Shown here one piece after another: positions 1-7,374 of a stretch of DNA of 31,485 nucleotides. Source of the DNA: DATKZH01 sp964475955 (GTDB lineage Bacteria; Planctomycetota; Planctomycetia; Pirellulales; Thermoguttaceae); assembly GCA_964475955.1 (NCBI GenBank), contig CAYYZY010000084.1:1-31485 (forward strand), written 5' to 3'. Made by a program: the position numbers and the translations under genes. Below the pieces are notes generated by a model that was given only the letters and a program-made list of their open reading frames with translations, did no database searches and was not told the origin of the DNA. Within the stretch, counting starts at the first letter, position 1, and each line of letters starts with the position of its first letter.

Positions 1-510
1 CTCGATCCGCGCCCGGGGGTCCAGCCCGCTGGCCGGCTCGTCGAGGATCAGCACGGGCGGGTCGTGCACGAGCGTCTTGGCCAGGCAGAGCCGCTGCTTC
101 ATCCCCCGCGACAGGCTGTTGACGTAGTCGTTCCGCTTGCCCGTCAGGTCCAACAGGTCCAGCACGTCGCCGATGATCGTCTTGCGCTGCGTCCTCGGGA
201 TTTGGTAGGCGACGGCGAAGAAGTCGAGGAACTCCCACACCTTCATGCCGTCGTAAACGCCGAAGCTGTCGGGCATGTAGCCGATCGAGCGGCGCACTTC
301 GAGCGGTTGCCGGGTGACGCTCTTGCCGTCGATGATTCCCTCCCCGCTGGAGGGCTTCAGGAGCGTGGCCAGGAAGCGGATCGTGGTGCTCTTGCCGGCA
401 CCGTTGGGACCGATGAACCCGAACATCTCGCCCGGCTCGATCTTCAGGTTCAACTGGTCGACCGCGACCAGGTCGCCGTACCGCTTGGTGAAGTCCTTCA
501 GTTCGATCAT
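1..510 (-). CDS. ABC transporter ATP-binding protein (partial, C-terminus beyond the window)
   Basis: This is the ATPase subunit of an ABC-type system, probably an ABC-2 exporter or a membrane-remodelling transporter; it would hydrolyse ATP at the inner face of the membrane. The first 170 residues are visible, starting MIELKDFTKRYG. Walker A (GPNGAGKS) is at about residues 34-41, the ABC signature (LSRGMKQR) at 133-140, Walker B (LILDEP) at 154-159, and a D-loop (SGLD) follows, so every catalytic motif up to the D-loop is intact. The reading frame is open to the left edge. It lies 108 nt downstream of the large membrane protein on the same strand and is probably in its operon. Its permease and substrate are not visible, so the direction of transport is an inference. 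Family assignment is secure. Confidence 0.95.
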   Translation of the reverse strand, partial: MIELKDFTKRYGDLVAVDQLNLKIEPGEMFGFIGPNGAGKSTTIRFLATLLKPSSGEGIIDGKSVTRQPLEVRRSIGYMPDSFGVYDGMKVWEFLDFFAVAYQIPRTQRKTIIGDVLDLLDLTGKRNDYVNSLSRGMKQRLCLAKTLVHDPPVLILDEPASGLDPRARIE

Positions 511-618
511 GGAAGTCAGATTCCGGGATTCCGGCAGTCGGCTCGCGCGCCGCACGGCGCCTGCCAAGCCGCGGCGCGCCGCCGACCGTTCGGGATGACG
601 TGCAAAGCCATTGGCCGA

Positions 619-3267
619 TCACTCGCTCGAGGCGCTGATCGACTCCGGCCCGATGCTCTTGTAGTCTTGGGTCCGCGGCCTCTTGTCGGGACGGGGGTCC
701 TCGCCGAACCCGTAACGGAGATGGGCAACCACCACGGCCGCTCGGTGCGACTGGGGGGCCGCCGGCCGGATCTCCAGGCCGGGAACCTCCTCATCGAGCC
801 AGCCGACCAACATCGCGTCGCCGGGCTCCAGCTCCCGCGGATCGCCGGTGCCGAGGTTCCGCGGATCGTTCCCCTCCAGCGCCCGCCAGCGCAGGCCCGC
901 ATGGTCCTCCACCAGGTCGAGAAGCCCGCGGACGTTGAACTCCCCGGGCTCCGATCCGGGGGCGGTCTCGGCCGAGCGGCCCCGCCGGACCGCCCAGAGT
1001 CGATCGGCCGACGGGCCTTCTCCCCCGTTCGGGCGGAACCGCAGGGGAGCGTCGCCGTCCGCTTCCAGCGTGCCGAGCCACGCGGCCTCGAGTTGCCCCG
1101 ACCCGGTCCGTCGCACCACGCCGGCTTCGCGCAGGGTGAAGCCGGTTTCATTGACCAGGCGCCATCCGTCGGCCGTCTCCTCGAGCCGAATCGGCCCTCC
1201 CAGGTCGACCATCTGCTCGCTGTGCACCATGCCGGTCGAGTTCGAGGGAACGTGGAATCCCCACATGTTCACGTCCGTGCCGAAGTGGTACCGAAGCTTG
1301 ATCTTCCCCTCGCCCGGCAGGAAGTCGTAGCGAGCGTCGTCGGTGGCGGGAAACGGCTGCACCTGGGCGCCCGGGTCGTCGAGACGGAAATCGTAGGCCG
1401 TGGCCAGCGAGGTGTACAGCGCCGTATACCGGGTGACGTGGGCGCGCGCGTAGTCGGGCTGGGTCTCGACGACCGCAACCTCGGTCAACGATCGGGCGAA
1501 TCCGATGTCGAGCTGGGCCAGCCGGATGACGACCACGGTGTACGCAATGGCGATCACCGGGGCCGCGGCCCACGCCCACTCCACGCGACCGATGGAGCGG
1601 AACACGATCCAATTGGCTGGCACCAGGATCAGCAGGTACACGGCGACCACCCAGACGACGAACATCCGCTCGGGGATCTCGATCCGGGCGGCGTTCTTCA
1701 GAGAGGCCCGGGCGGAGTCGGCCACCGGGTTGAAGTTGCTCCAGGCCCCCGGCTCGGTGCCCGGCGGGTCGGCCGGCTCTTGCGGCTCGACCTCTATGCC
1801 TCCGGCCATGGGGTTGGGGCTCATCAGAGAGGTTTTCCGAAGCGCCACGCGCTTCGGCGACGTGTCGCGGCTGACGTAGCGGAGCTTCGCGACGCCGCGC
1901 GGGTCGAGCCGGCCCAACTCGCCCTCGGCCCAACGAACCTGCGGCACGAACGTGTCGACCCCCCCCTCGTCGAACACCCGCGGCGCTCGGCCCAGCAGGC
2001 AGGCGTTGAAGAAGCCGTCGAAGCCGGGCCAATTGGTCAGCTCCGGATTGTCGAGATCGAAGGCCGAGACGACGATCCTCCCCCGGCCCACCCTGCGCTC
2101 GACCAGCAGGCCCCCGGTGCCGGGCACCTCCCGAGCCTCGGGATGCACGTCGAACTCGACGCCCGCCATCGGCTCCGCCGGCGCCAGGCGCATGCCCAGC
2201 TTTCCGGCGACCCGCAGCCTCCACCGCTCGTCGAGCGGCCTGAAGTCTTCGGCCGTCAGCTCGCGCGTGGCGGTGCTGGTGGCGGGCAAGTAGGGGCCGA
2301 GGAAGCTGTTCCCCAGGGCGTCGAGGGAATCGGGCCCGCTGATGATCAGTTGCCCGCCCCAGTGCAGCCAGTCGACCAGGGCCGTGCGCTGGTCGGTCCA
2401 GAGGGCCGTCAGTTGGGCGTCGTCCCAAAGGAGATAGGCGATGCTCGTCCAGCAAAGGGCGTGCGGCGGAAGCGACGTTCGCTTCTCGGCCGTCATCAGG
2501 TGGACGCAATAGTAGGCCAGGCTCGAATCCCCCATCGGCGACAGGTCCCACGGGTTCTTCGTCGAATCGAGCCCTTCGAGATACTTGTAGCTCTGCGGCC
2601 ACTGGGCGAGCACGACGAAGTGGTACTGGTAGGACGGCATGGCGTAGGCGCCCTGCCGTCCCTCGATGCTTCGCCTCGGGCCGTACTGGACCTCGTGGAC
2701 GCCGCGACCGCCCTTGCGCGCGGTGATCCGAACGCGGACCTGGGCGTTCAGTCTCGGCGAGGCCGATCGGGCGTCCGGCGCGGCCGCCGGTACGTAGAGG
2801 ATCGACTCCAACGACTTGAGCCGCCCCTTGGGAAGCGCCACGTCGCGCGAGCCGATCGAGGTGTAGGGCGTCCCCGGCAGCGCGACCGGCTTGCCCCGGC
2901 GATCGACCACGCCCATCTCCAGATCGCCCCAAATGTCGAAATTGTTGGCCTTCGCCTCGACGTTGGTCGTGGTCCAGTGGGCCGGTTTGTAAGGGCAATC
3001 GTCGGCGCCCCACGCGTGCGGAAGCGAGACCAGCGCGCCCGTCTCCAGATCGGGCTTCTTTTTCTTCTTCCTCTCGTCTTCCTTCGCCCGACGCTCGGCC
3101 TCCTTCTTCTGCTTCTCCGCCTGGATTTCTTCGGGCGTCTTCCGGCACCCACCGCAGCCCGGCAAAGCCGCCAGCGTGGCGAGGCACAGCCCCAGCATCA
3201 CCAGGCGCATCCAAAGCCCCCGCGAGTTGCGGGGGGATGAGCGGGAGTCCGATGCCAGCGCCGCCAT
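619..3267 (-). CDS. large membrane-anchored protein linked to an ABC transporter; function unknown
   Basis: I do not recognise a named family for this 882-residue protein. The start at 3267 is chosen because GGAGGT lies 9 nt upstream; the frame is open further upstream but without such support. A long charged N-tail is followed by a hydrophobic stretch ending LAALPGC (residues 32-38), which may be a lipoprotein signal, although Pro at -2 is unusual. A Lys/Glu-rich segment (46-71) follows. The middle (about 290-420) contains DWLHWGGQLIISGPDSL and reads like a glutamine-amidotransferase-like fold, as found in accessory proteins of ABC-2 systems. Two membrane helices sit at about 535-553 and 565-583, leaving a large C-terminal domain. 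It is immediately upstream of an ABC ATPase gene, so a role as an accessory or extracytoplasmic subunit of that transporter is the best inference. An alternative start is Met20 (3210). Confidence 0.8.
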   Translation of the reverse strand: MAALASDSRSSPRNSRGLWMRLVMLGLCLATLAALPGCGGCRKTPEEIQAEKQKKEAERRAKEDERKKKKKPDLETGALVSLPHAWGADDCPYKPAHWTTTNVEAKANNFDIWGDLEMGVVDRRGKPVALPGTPYTSIGSRDVALPKGRLKSLESILYVPAAAPDARSASPRLNAQVRVRITARKGGRGVHEVQYGPRRSIEGRQGAYAMPSYQYHFVVLAQWPQSYKYLEGLDSTKNPWDLSPMGDSSLAYYCVHLMTAEKRTSLPPHALCWTSIAYLLWDDAQLTALWTDQRTALVDWLHWGGQLIISGPDSLDALGNSFLGPYLPATSTATRELTAEDFRPLDERWRLRVAGKLGMRLAPAEPMAGVEFDVHPEAREVPGTGGLLVERRVGRGRIVVSAFDLDNPELTNWPGFDGFFNACLLGRAPRVFDEGGVDTFVPQVRWAEGELGRLDPRGVAKLRYVSRDTSPKRVALRKTSLMSPNPMAGGIEVEPQEPADPPGTEPGAWSNFNPVADSARASLKNAARIEIPERMFVVWVVAVYLLILVPANWIVFRSIGRVEWAWAAAPVIAIAYTVVVIRLAQLDIGFARSLTEVAVVETQPDYARAHVTRYTALYTSLATAYDFRLDDPGAQVQPFPATDDARYDFLPGEGKIKLRYHFGTDVNMWGFHVPSNSTGMVHSEQMVDLGGPIRLEETADGWRLVNETGFTLREAGVVRRTGSGQLEAAWLGTLEADGDAPLRFRPNGGEGPSADRLWAVRRGRSAETAPGSEPGEFNVRGLLDLVEDHAGLRWRALEGNDPRNLGTGDPRELEPGDAMLVGWLDEEVPGLEIRPAAPQSHRAAVVVAHLRYGFGEDPRPDKRPRTQDYKSIGPESISASSE

Positions 3268-4438
3268 GTTCTCTGCACCTCCGCAGTTGAGTTTAGGCGG
3301 AAATTGCGGCGGAGAAAAGACTCCACCCCCGCTTGAGACCCCACCCGAGAAAGGGGCTCTCCGCGGACGGATCTCGTCCGTCACCGCGCCCAGTGCAGTT
3401 TCCGCACGAAACCGCGCGCCGGGCTTGTCCCCCGCCGCCGTTCGCCCTCGCCCCCGCCGGCTTTGCGCCGCCGCATCCCCATCCGTAGGGGACCCGCGCC
3501 GCCTCTGTCGCCTCGGCCGGATCGCCCGAGCCGGCCCGAGAGCGAAAAAGTTGCGCCGCCCCACGCCGCGCGCAAAATCGCCTTGCGACACGGCGCAAGC
3601 CGTTTATGCTGCAAGAGTTAAGCCCGCTCGAACCCGGCCAAAACGGCGAAAATCGTGTCCAACAATTATTCCGATTGCTTGCCCTAAACCTTTTTAGTGA
3701 AACATGTTAGAGCGAGGGCCATTTTTTCGACAGGCGTTTTTCAAAAAATCGATTTCGCGTAAGCCCATTCCATACAAGGACTTACGCTTCGATTGCCACC
3801 CGCCGTGGGGGCGGATTTGGCGGATCTACCGTGGGGCCACGTGGCCGCTGCGGGTGCGCCACTCCCACACAAACCACACCTCTCTTCCCCCAAAACCCGA
3901 TGTCTTTCCCCCTCGAACCCCACGTCTTTCCCACCCATGGTAACTGGTGGGCCCTGTGCCCCCCGCAAGCGGAGAAATCGCCGCCGCCGCGCAAAGTCGG
4001 CGCGTCCAAAAAATCCTGCCACCGCCCGGCCTAGCCGCGGAGGGGGGGAAGCCAACAGCCCAGGCTCGTAGGGTCGAGGGAAACGAGGCCCACGCATATC
4101 GGCTAATCCGGGTTAGCAGCGCACCCCACGCCGCCCGCAAGAAACCCCTTCTGCAGAGGGGGTGTGCAAGGACGCCCGGCGAGTCAGGGACCCGCGACGC
4201 CGCCATGAGCTACTTTTTAGGTAGCCAGCCATAATCCTACGGCGCAGGGTCGACGCAGATGTTGGGACGGGCGAATCCGGTTCCTGCCCAGATTGGACTG
4301 CCGGTTCGCCTGCCTTGACGTCCGGCCGCACCGACGGTCGATGCTGCGCAGTAGCGACAATTCGCGGGTGAGTCGTGGGACCGGCGAATCGGTCTTGAAC
4401 ACGGCGAATCGCATCTTCGCCGAACGGACTACCTTGTC
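3268..4438. other. 1.17-kb intergenic region without a convincing gene
   Basis: Short open frames exist in all six frames, but none has family-like composition, and several overlap one another, as expected from GC-rich noncoding DNA. About 3600-3780 is clearly more AT-rich than its surroundings and may hold the divergent promoters for the flanking genes. 3870-3932 holds an imperfect repeated motif (GTCTTTCCC). Small hairpins are visible around 3930-3952 (CCCACC/GGTGGG), 4144-4162 (CCCCT/AGGGG) and 4209-4225 (GCTAC/GTAGC around a T-rich loop). No tRNA-like cloverleaf was recognised. Confidence 0.6.
3870..3932. repeat. imperfect short direct repeats of about 21 bp
   Basis: Two clear copies contain the core GTCTTTCCC (near 3902 and 3923), each preceded by a CCC-rich block at the same distance. 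A more diverged third copy (CTCTTCCCCC) precedes them. Read on the minus strand the unit is GGGAAAGAC followed by a G-rich stretch. No function is evident; it could be a degenerate minisatellite or a binding-site cluster. Confidence 0.4.
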
Positions 4439-5644
4439 ATGCTTCGAGTTCCCGTGCACAAGATCGAGCCGGGGATGGTCTTGGCCCGACCGATCCCCTT
4501 GCCGCACGATCCGTTCCGCTATCTCCTCCAGCGGGATCGGGAGATCCCGGTCGATCTCGTCCCTCGCTTGAAGGAGCTCGGCATCCTGGAGGTGTGGGTG
4601 CGGAACCGGGACCTCGAGTTCCTCGAGGGCGTGGTCGACGAAACGCTCGGCGAACACCAGCGCGACATCTACGCGCGCGTGCGGCGCGACTTCGAGGCCG
4701 TCGCCCGGGGCTCGACGGCCGAGCTCGACATGGTCGGCTTCCAGGACTCGGTCCGTGAGCTGTTCGGCTTCCTCCGAGCCAGCTCGGGCAGCAGCATCCT
4801 GCTCCAGAAGCTCGACGCCTTCGACAACTACCTGATGTCGCACTCGGCCAACGTCTGCTACCTGGCCCTGCTGGTGGGCATGAAGCTCGAATGCTACATC
4901 ATCGACCAGCGCCACCTCAAGTCGGCCAAGGAGGCCAAGGATTTACACCTGCTCGGGCTCGGCTGCCTGCTGCACGACGTCGGCAAGATGCGCGTGCCCC
5001 CCGGGATCCTGCACAAGCCCGGGCGGCTCGACGCCGACGAGATGGCCGAGATGAAGCGACACACCGCGTACGGGTTCGAGTTGGTCAGGGGGAGCGTGCC
5101 CGCCCCCGCCGCGGAGATCGTGCTCAATCACCATCAGCGGTTCAACGGCACAGGCTACCCGAGTCGGACCGATCATTTCACCGGCGAAGAACTGCCGCCC
5201 CTGTCGGGCAGACAGATCCCGGTCTTCTCCCGCATTGCCATGGTGGCCGACATCTACGACGCGGCCACCAGCAAGCGCTGCTACTCCGAAGCCAGGCTGC
5301 CCGTGCAAGTGCTCCACGAAATGCGCACCCGGTGCCGCGGGTTCTTCGATCCGGTGGTCGAGGCGGCGCTCTACGAGACGGTGCCGCCGTTCCCGATCGG
5401 CCAGATCGTGACGCTCTCCGACGGCGTCGAGGCCGTGGTGGTCGATTTCAACCCGCGCTACCCCGCGCGGCCGAAGGTGCAGTGTCTCCGGGCACCCAAC
5501 GGCGAGCGATTCGAGCATCCGTCGCTCGAAGAGATCGACCTGGGCTACTACCCCGAGTTGGAGATCGCCTGGGTCGACGGCCAGGACGTCCGCGGCTTCA
5601 CCGTTTCCCAGGAGGAAAACGAAACCGACCCGGTGCTGGTCTGA
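4439..5644 (+). CDS. HD-GYP domain protein (probable cyclic-di-GMP phosphodiesterase)
   Basis: HD-GYP proteins hydrolyse cyclic di-GMP (and sometimes cGAMP) with a two- or three-metal centre. In this 401-residue protein the N-terminus (MLRVPVHKIEPGMVLARPI) resembles the DUF3391-like leader common before HD-GYP domains. The metal-site residues appear in order: H135, H179-D180 (LLHDVGK), H208, H231-H232 and D271. The signature reads HHQRFNGTGYP (231-241), where the textbook form is HHExxDGxGYP, so the Glu and Asp are replaced by Gln and Asn while GTGYP is kept. No receiver or other sensor domain is fused. There is no strong Shine-Dalgarno before the ATG, but the N-terminal homology begins at this Met. 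It converges on the ABM gene, and the two stop codons share one palindrome. Family is secure; activity on c-di-GMP is inferred. Confidence 0.9.
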   Translation: MLRVPVHKIEPGMVLARPIPLPHDPFRYLLQRDREIPVDLVPRLKELGILEVWVRNRDLEFLEGVVDETLGEHQRDIYARVRRDFEAVARGSTAELDMVGFQDSVRELFGFLRASSGSSILLQKLDAFDNYLMSHSANVCYLALLVGMKLECYIIDQRHLKSAKEAKDLHLLGLGCLLHDVGKMRVPPGILHKPGRLDADEMAEMKRHTAYGFELVRGSVPAPAAEIVLNHHQRFNGTGYPSRTDHFTGEELPPLSGRQIPVFSRIAMVADIYDAATSKRCYSEARLPVQVLHEMRTRCRGFFDPVVEAALYETVPPFPIGQIVTLSDGVEAVVVDFNPRYPARPKVQCLRAPNGERFEHPSLEEIDLGYYPELEIAWVDGQDVRGFTVSQEENETDPVLV

Positions 5645-5658
5645 CGGCCGGCCGTCAG
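5641..5658. terminator. 18-bp perfect palindrome carrying both convergent stop codons
   Basis: CTGACGGCCGGCCGTCAG is its own reverse complement. The TGA of the plus-strand HD-GYP gene (5642-5644) and the TGA of the minus-strand ABM gene (5655-5657) occupy symmetric positions within it. As RNA it can form a 7-bp stem with a CCGG loop in either direction. There is no U-tract, so intrinsic termination is uncertain; transcript-end protection is equally possible. Confidence 0.55.
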
Positions 5659-5963
5659 GCGGGCGAGAGGATTTCGAGCGACGAGCGCACCACGAGGGGC
5701 TTGACCGCCTTGCGGTACTCGATCATGTGGGGCGCCATCAGGTGCGCCTCCAGGGCCTCGATGCTCTCCCATTTCTCGACCACCGTGACGACGTTCTCCT
5801 GCGGCGGCTCTTGGGCCGGGATGTTCGTCGGCACGGGCACCATGGGGCCGTACTCCAGGCAGCCCTCCTCTTCGAGCACCTTCGGCACCACGTCGCGAAA
5901 CGCCGCCAGCAGCGCGTCGCGCTGCCCCGGCACCACCTCGATCTTGGCAATCACCCCAATCAT
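5655..5963 (-). CDS. ABM-family (antibiotic biosynthesis monooxygenase-like) small protein
   Basis: This 102-residue protein belongs to the dimeric alpha/beta-barrel ABM superfamily, whose members include quinone or haem monooxygenases (YgiN- and LsrG-like). Characteristic features are an opening beta strand (MIGVIAKIEVVPGQRDALL), the central GCLEYG strand and the EKWES...LEAHLMAPHM segment that usually ends the catalytic half. It has a single domain, the usual length for this family. The frame is open further upstream, but the start at 5963 is preferred: GGAG lies 8 nt upstream and the domain begins right there. It stands between two unrelated genes and no substrate can be inferred. A role in quinone redox or aldehyde chemistry is only a family-level guess. 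Confidence 0.85.
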   Translation of the reverse strand: MIGVIAKIEVVPGQRDALLAAFRDVVPKVLEEEGCLEYGPMVPVPTNIPAQEPPQENVVTVVEKWESIEALEAHLMAPHMIEYRKAVKPLVVRSSLEILSPA

Positions 5964-6037
5964 CGTTCGGTCTCCGTGGCAGGCACACTCGGTGTGAGCT
6001 GGTGCCCGTTGTTGCGAAACTCGTCCTTCCATCTCGC

Positions 6038-7156
6038 TCAGTCTACCTTGCCCCGGTCGAGGCAGAGTTCGTCGAGCACCTCCGGATCGGGCTCGACGCC
6101 GATGCCCGGCTCCGGCCAGAGCGGCACGCGCAGCGGTCCTTCCGCCCCGTCGCGCGCCGGCGTCGGCAACGCCGCCAAGTCCTGTGCCAGCAACTCTTCC
6201 GGCGGGAGGAAGTCGGCCGGATAGCTGCAATTCGCCTTGGCTGCCAGTGCCAGGCCGGCCCGGGCCCCGATCGCGCTTCCGGGCATAGCGCCGACCCAGC
6301 AGGGGGTGCAGGCGTCGTGGCAGGCGTCGTGAATCGCCACGGCCGGGGTGAGCCCGCCGACCCTGCCCGGCTTCAGGTTCACGTACTTCCCGCTCTTCAG
6401 CTCGAGGGCCATGTCGGCCTGTTCCGGGGTGGCGATCGACTCGTCGAGGCAGACGGGCGTGCGGATCGCGTCCTGGACCATGGCGTGGCCGACCAGGTCG
6501 TCGGCCGGGAGCGGCTGCTCGACCATGGCCAGCATGAAGTCGTCGAGCCGGCAGAGGATCTCCATGTGGTCCAGACGCAGCCCCCCTTCCACGTCGACGT
6601 GGATCGTCTGCGTCGGGAACTCGTGCCGCACGGCGTTGAGCATCTGGAGGTCCCAGCCCGGGCGCATCTTCAACTCGACCCTCGCGTATCCCGCTTCGAA
6701 CGCGCCGGCGATGGCCGCGAAGAACTCGTCGATCGATTCCATCTCGTCGAAGCCGGTGCCTATCTCAACGGCCTCGCGCTTGCCTTTGAGAAGTTCGTGA
6801 AGCGGCTTGTCGGCCTTGCGCGCGTTGAGGTCCCACCAGGCCATGTCGAGCGCGGCCTTGGCGAATCGGTTCCCTCCGAACGCGGCCAGCCGCTCCTGCA
6901 ACACGTCGCCCGAGTCGACCGTCTGGCCCACCAGCGCGGGCGCCAGCCAGTCGCGCACGCAGGCGAACACGCCGGCCGCCCATTCGGCGCCGCCCGCCGG
7001 GGCGTTGCCGGGGCTTGCCTCGCCCCAGCCGACCGCGTCGCCGCTCGCCATGCGCACGAGCACGGTCTCCAGGGTTTCGGTCGGACCTTTCGGCGTGGCC
7101 AGTGCCCGCTGCAAAGGAAGGCCGACGTGAAATACTTCCACCGAGTCGATCTGCAT
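6038..7156 (-). CDS. enolase-superfamily enzyme, o-succinylbenzoate synthase / N-succinylamino-acid racemase type
   Basis: This 372-residue protein has the two-domain enolase-superfamily architecture: an N-terminal capping domain (about 1-120) and a TIM barrel. Metal ligands are in the expected places: D188 (HVDVEGG), E213 (MVEQP) and D238 (CLDES). K262 (NLKPGRVGG) is the second catalytic lysine. On the other side the usual KxK motif reads E161-L-K163, so the catalytic lysine is kept and the first lysine is Glu. The PGWD after K163 and the PGRVGG motif point to the OSBS/NSAR subgroup, acting either in menaquinone synthesis or in racemising N-acylated amino acids. No other men genes are nearby, so it cannot be called menC. 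Downstream of trpE on the same strand but 218 nt away, with hairpins between, so not obviously co-transcribed. Confidence 0.85.
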   Translation of the reverse strand: MQIDSVEVFHVGLPLQRALATPKGPTETLETVLVRMASGDAVGWGEASPGNAPAGGAEWAAGVFACVRDWLAPALVGQTVDSGDVLQERLAAFGGNRFAKAALDMAWWDLNARKADKPLHELLKGKREAVEIGTGFDEMESIDEFFAAIAGAFEAGYARVELKMRPGWDLQMLNAVRHEFPTQTIHVDVEGGLRLDHMEILCRLDDFMLAMVEQPLPADDLVGHAMVQDAIRTPVCLDESIATPEQADMALELKSGKYVNLKPGRVGGLTPAVAIHDACHDACTPCWVGAMPGSAIGARAGLALAAKANCSYPADFLPPEELLAQDLAALPTPARDGAEGPLRVPLWPEPGIGVEPDPEVLDELCLDRGKVD

Positions 7157-7308
7157 TTCCGGCTACCTAACACAAAAAGCCACTGATCATCGCCCCCGTG
7201 CACCCGCTACGTCCAGCGCCGCGCCGTTGCCGCTCGCTCACCACTTTCCACTCTCGGCTCCCCACTCCTAACTCCACACTCCTGGCGCGGCCTCGCGGCC
7301 GCTACCAG

Positions 7309-7358
7309 GTAAGACGGAATGGCATTCCGTCCTACAGCCATGCGCGCGATGCGCGCAT
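7309..7358. terminator. two adjacent hairpins after trpE
   Basis: The first inverted repeat pairs GTAAGACGGAATG (7309-7321) with CATTCCGTCCTAC (7323-7335), with one mismatch. The second pairs ATGCGCGC (7340-7347) with GCGCGCAT (7351-7358) around GAT. They lie 17-66 nt beyond the trpE stop on the minus strand and could end or stabilise its transcript. No U-tract follows. The first has the look of a dispersed palindromic element. Confidence 0.4.
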
Positions 7359-7374
7359 CCGACCAAGGAAGACT

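Noticed and set aside
64..3240. Open frame of 1058 codons on the plus strand
   Set aside because: It is the antisense shadow of the 882-residue protein and the ABC ATPase; composition is Arg/Gly/Pro/His-rich with no family motifs, whereas the minus strand encodes recognisable domains.
3741..4206. Overlapping short frames in the 3.3-4.4 kb gap
   Set aside because: They overlap each other on both strands and have composition expected from GC-rich random DNA; no ribosome site or motif supports any one of them.
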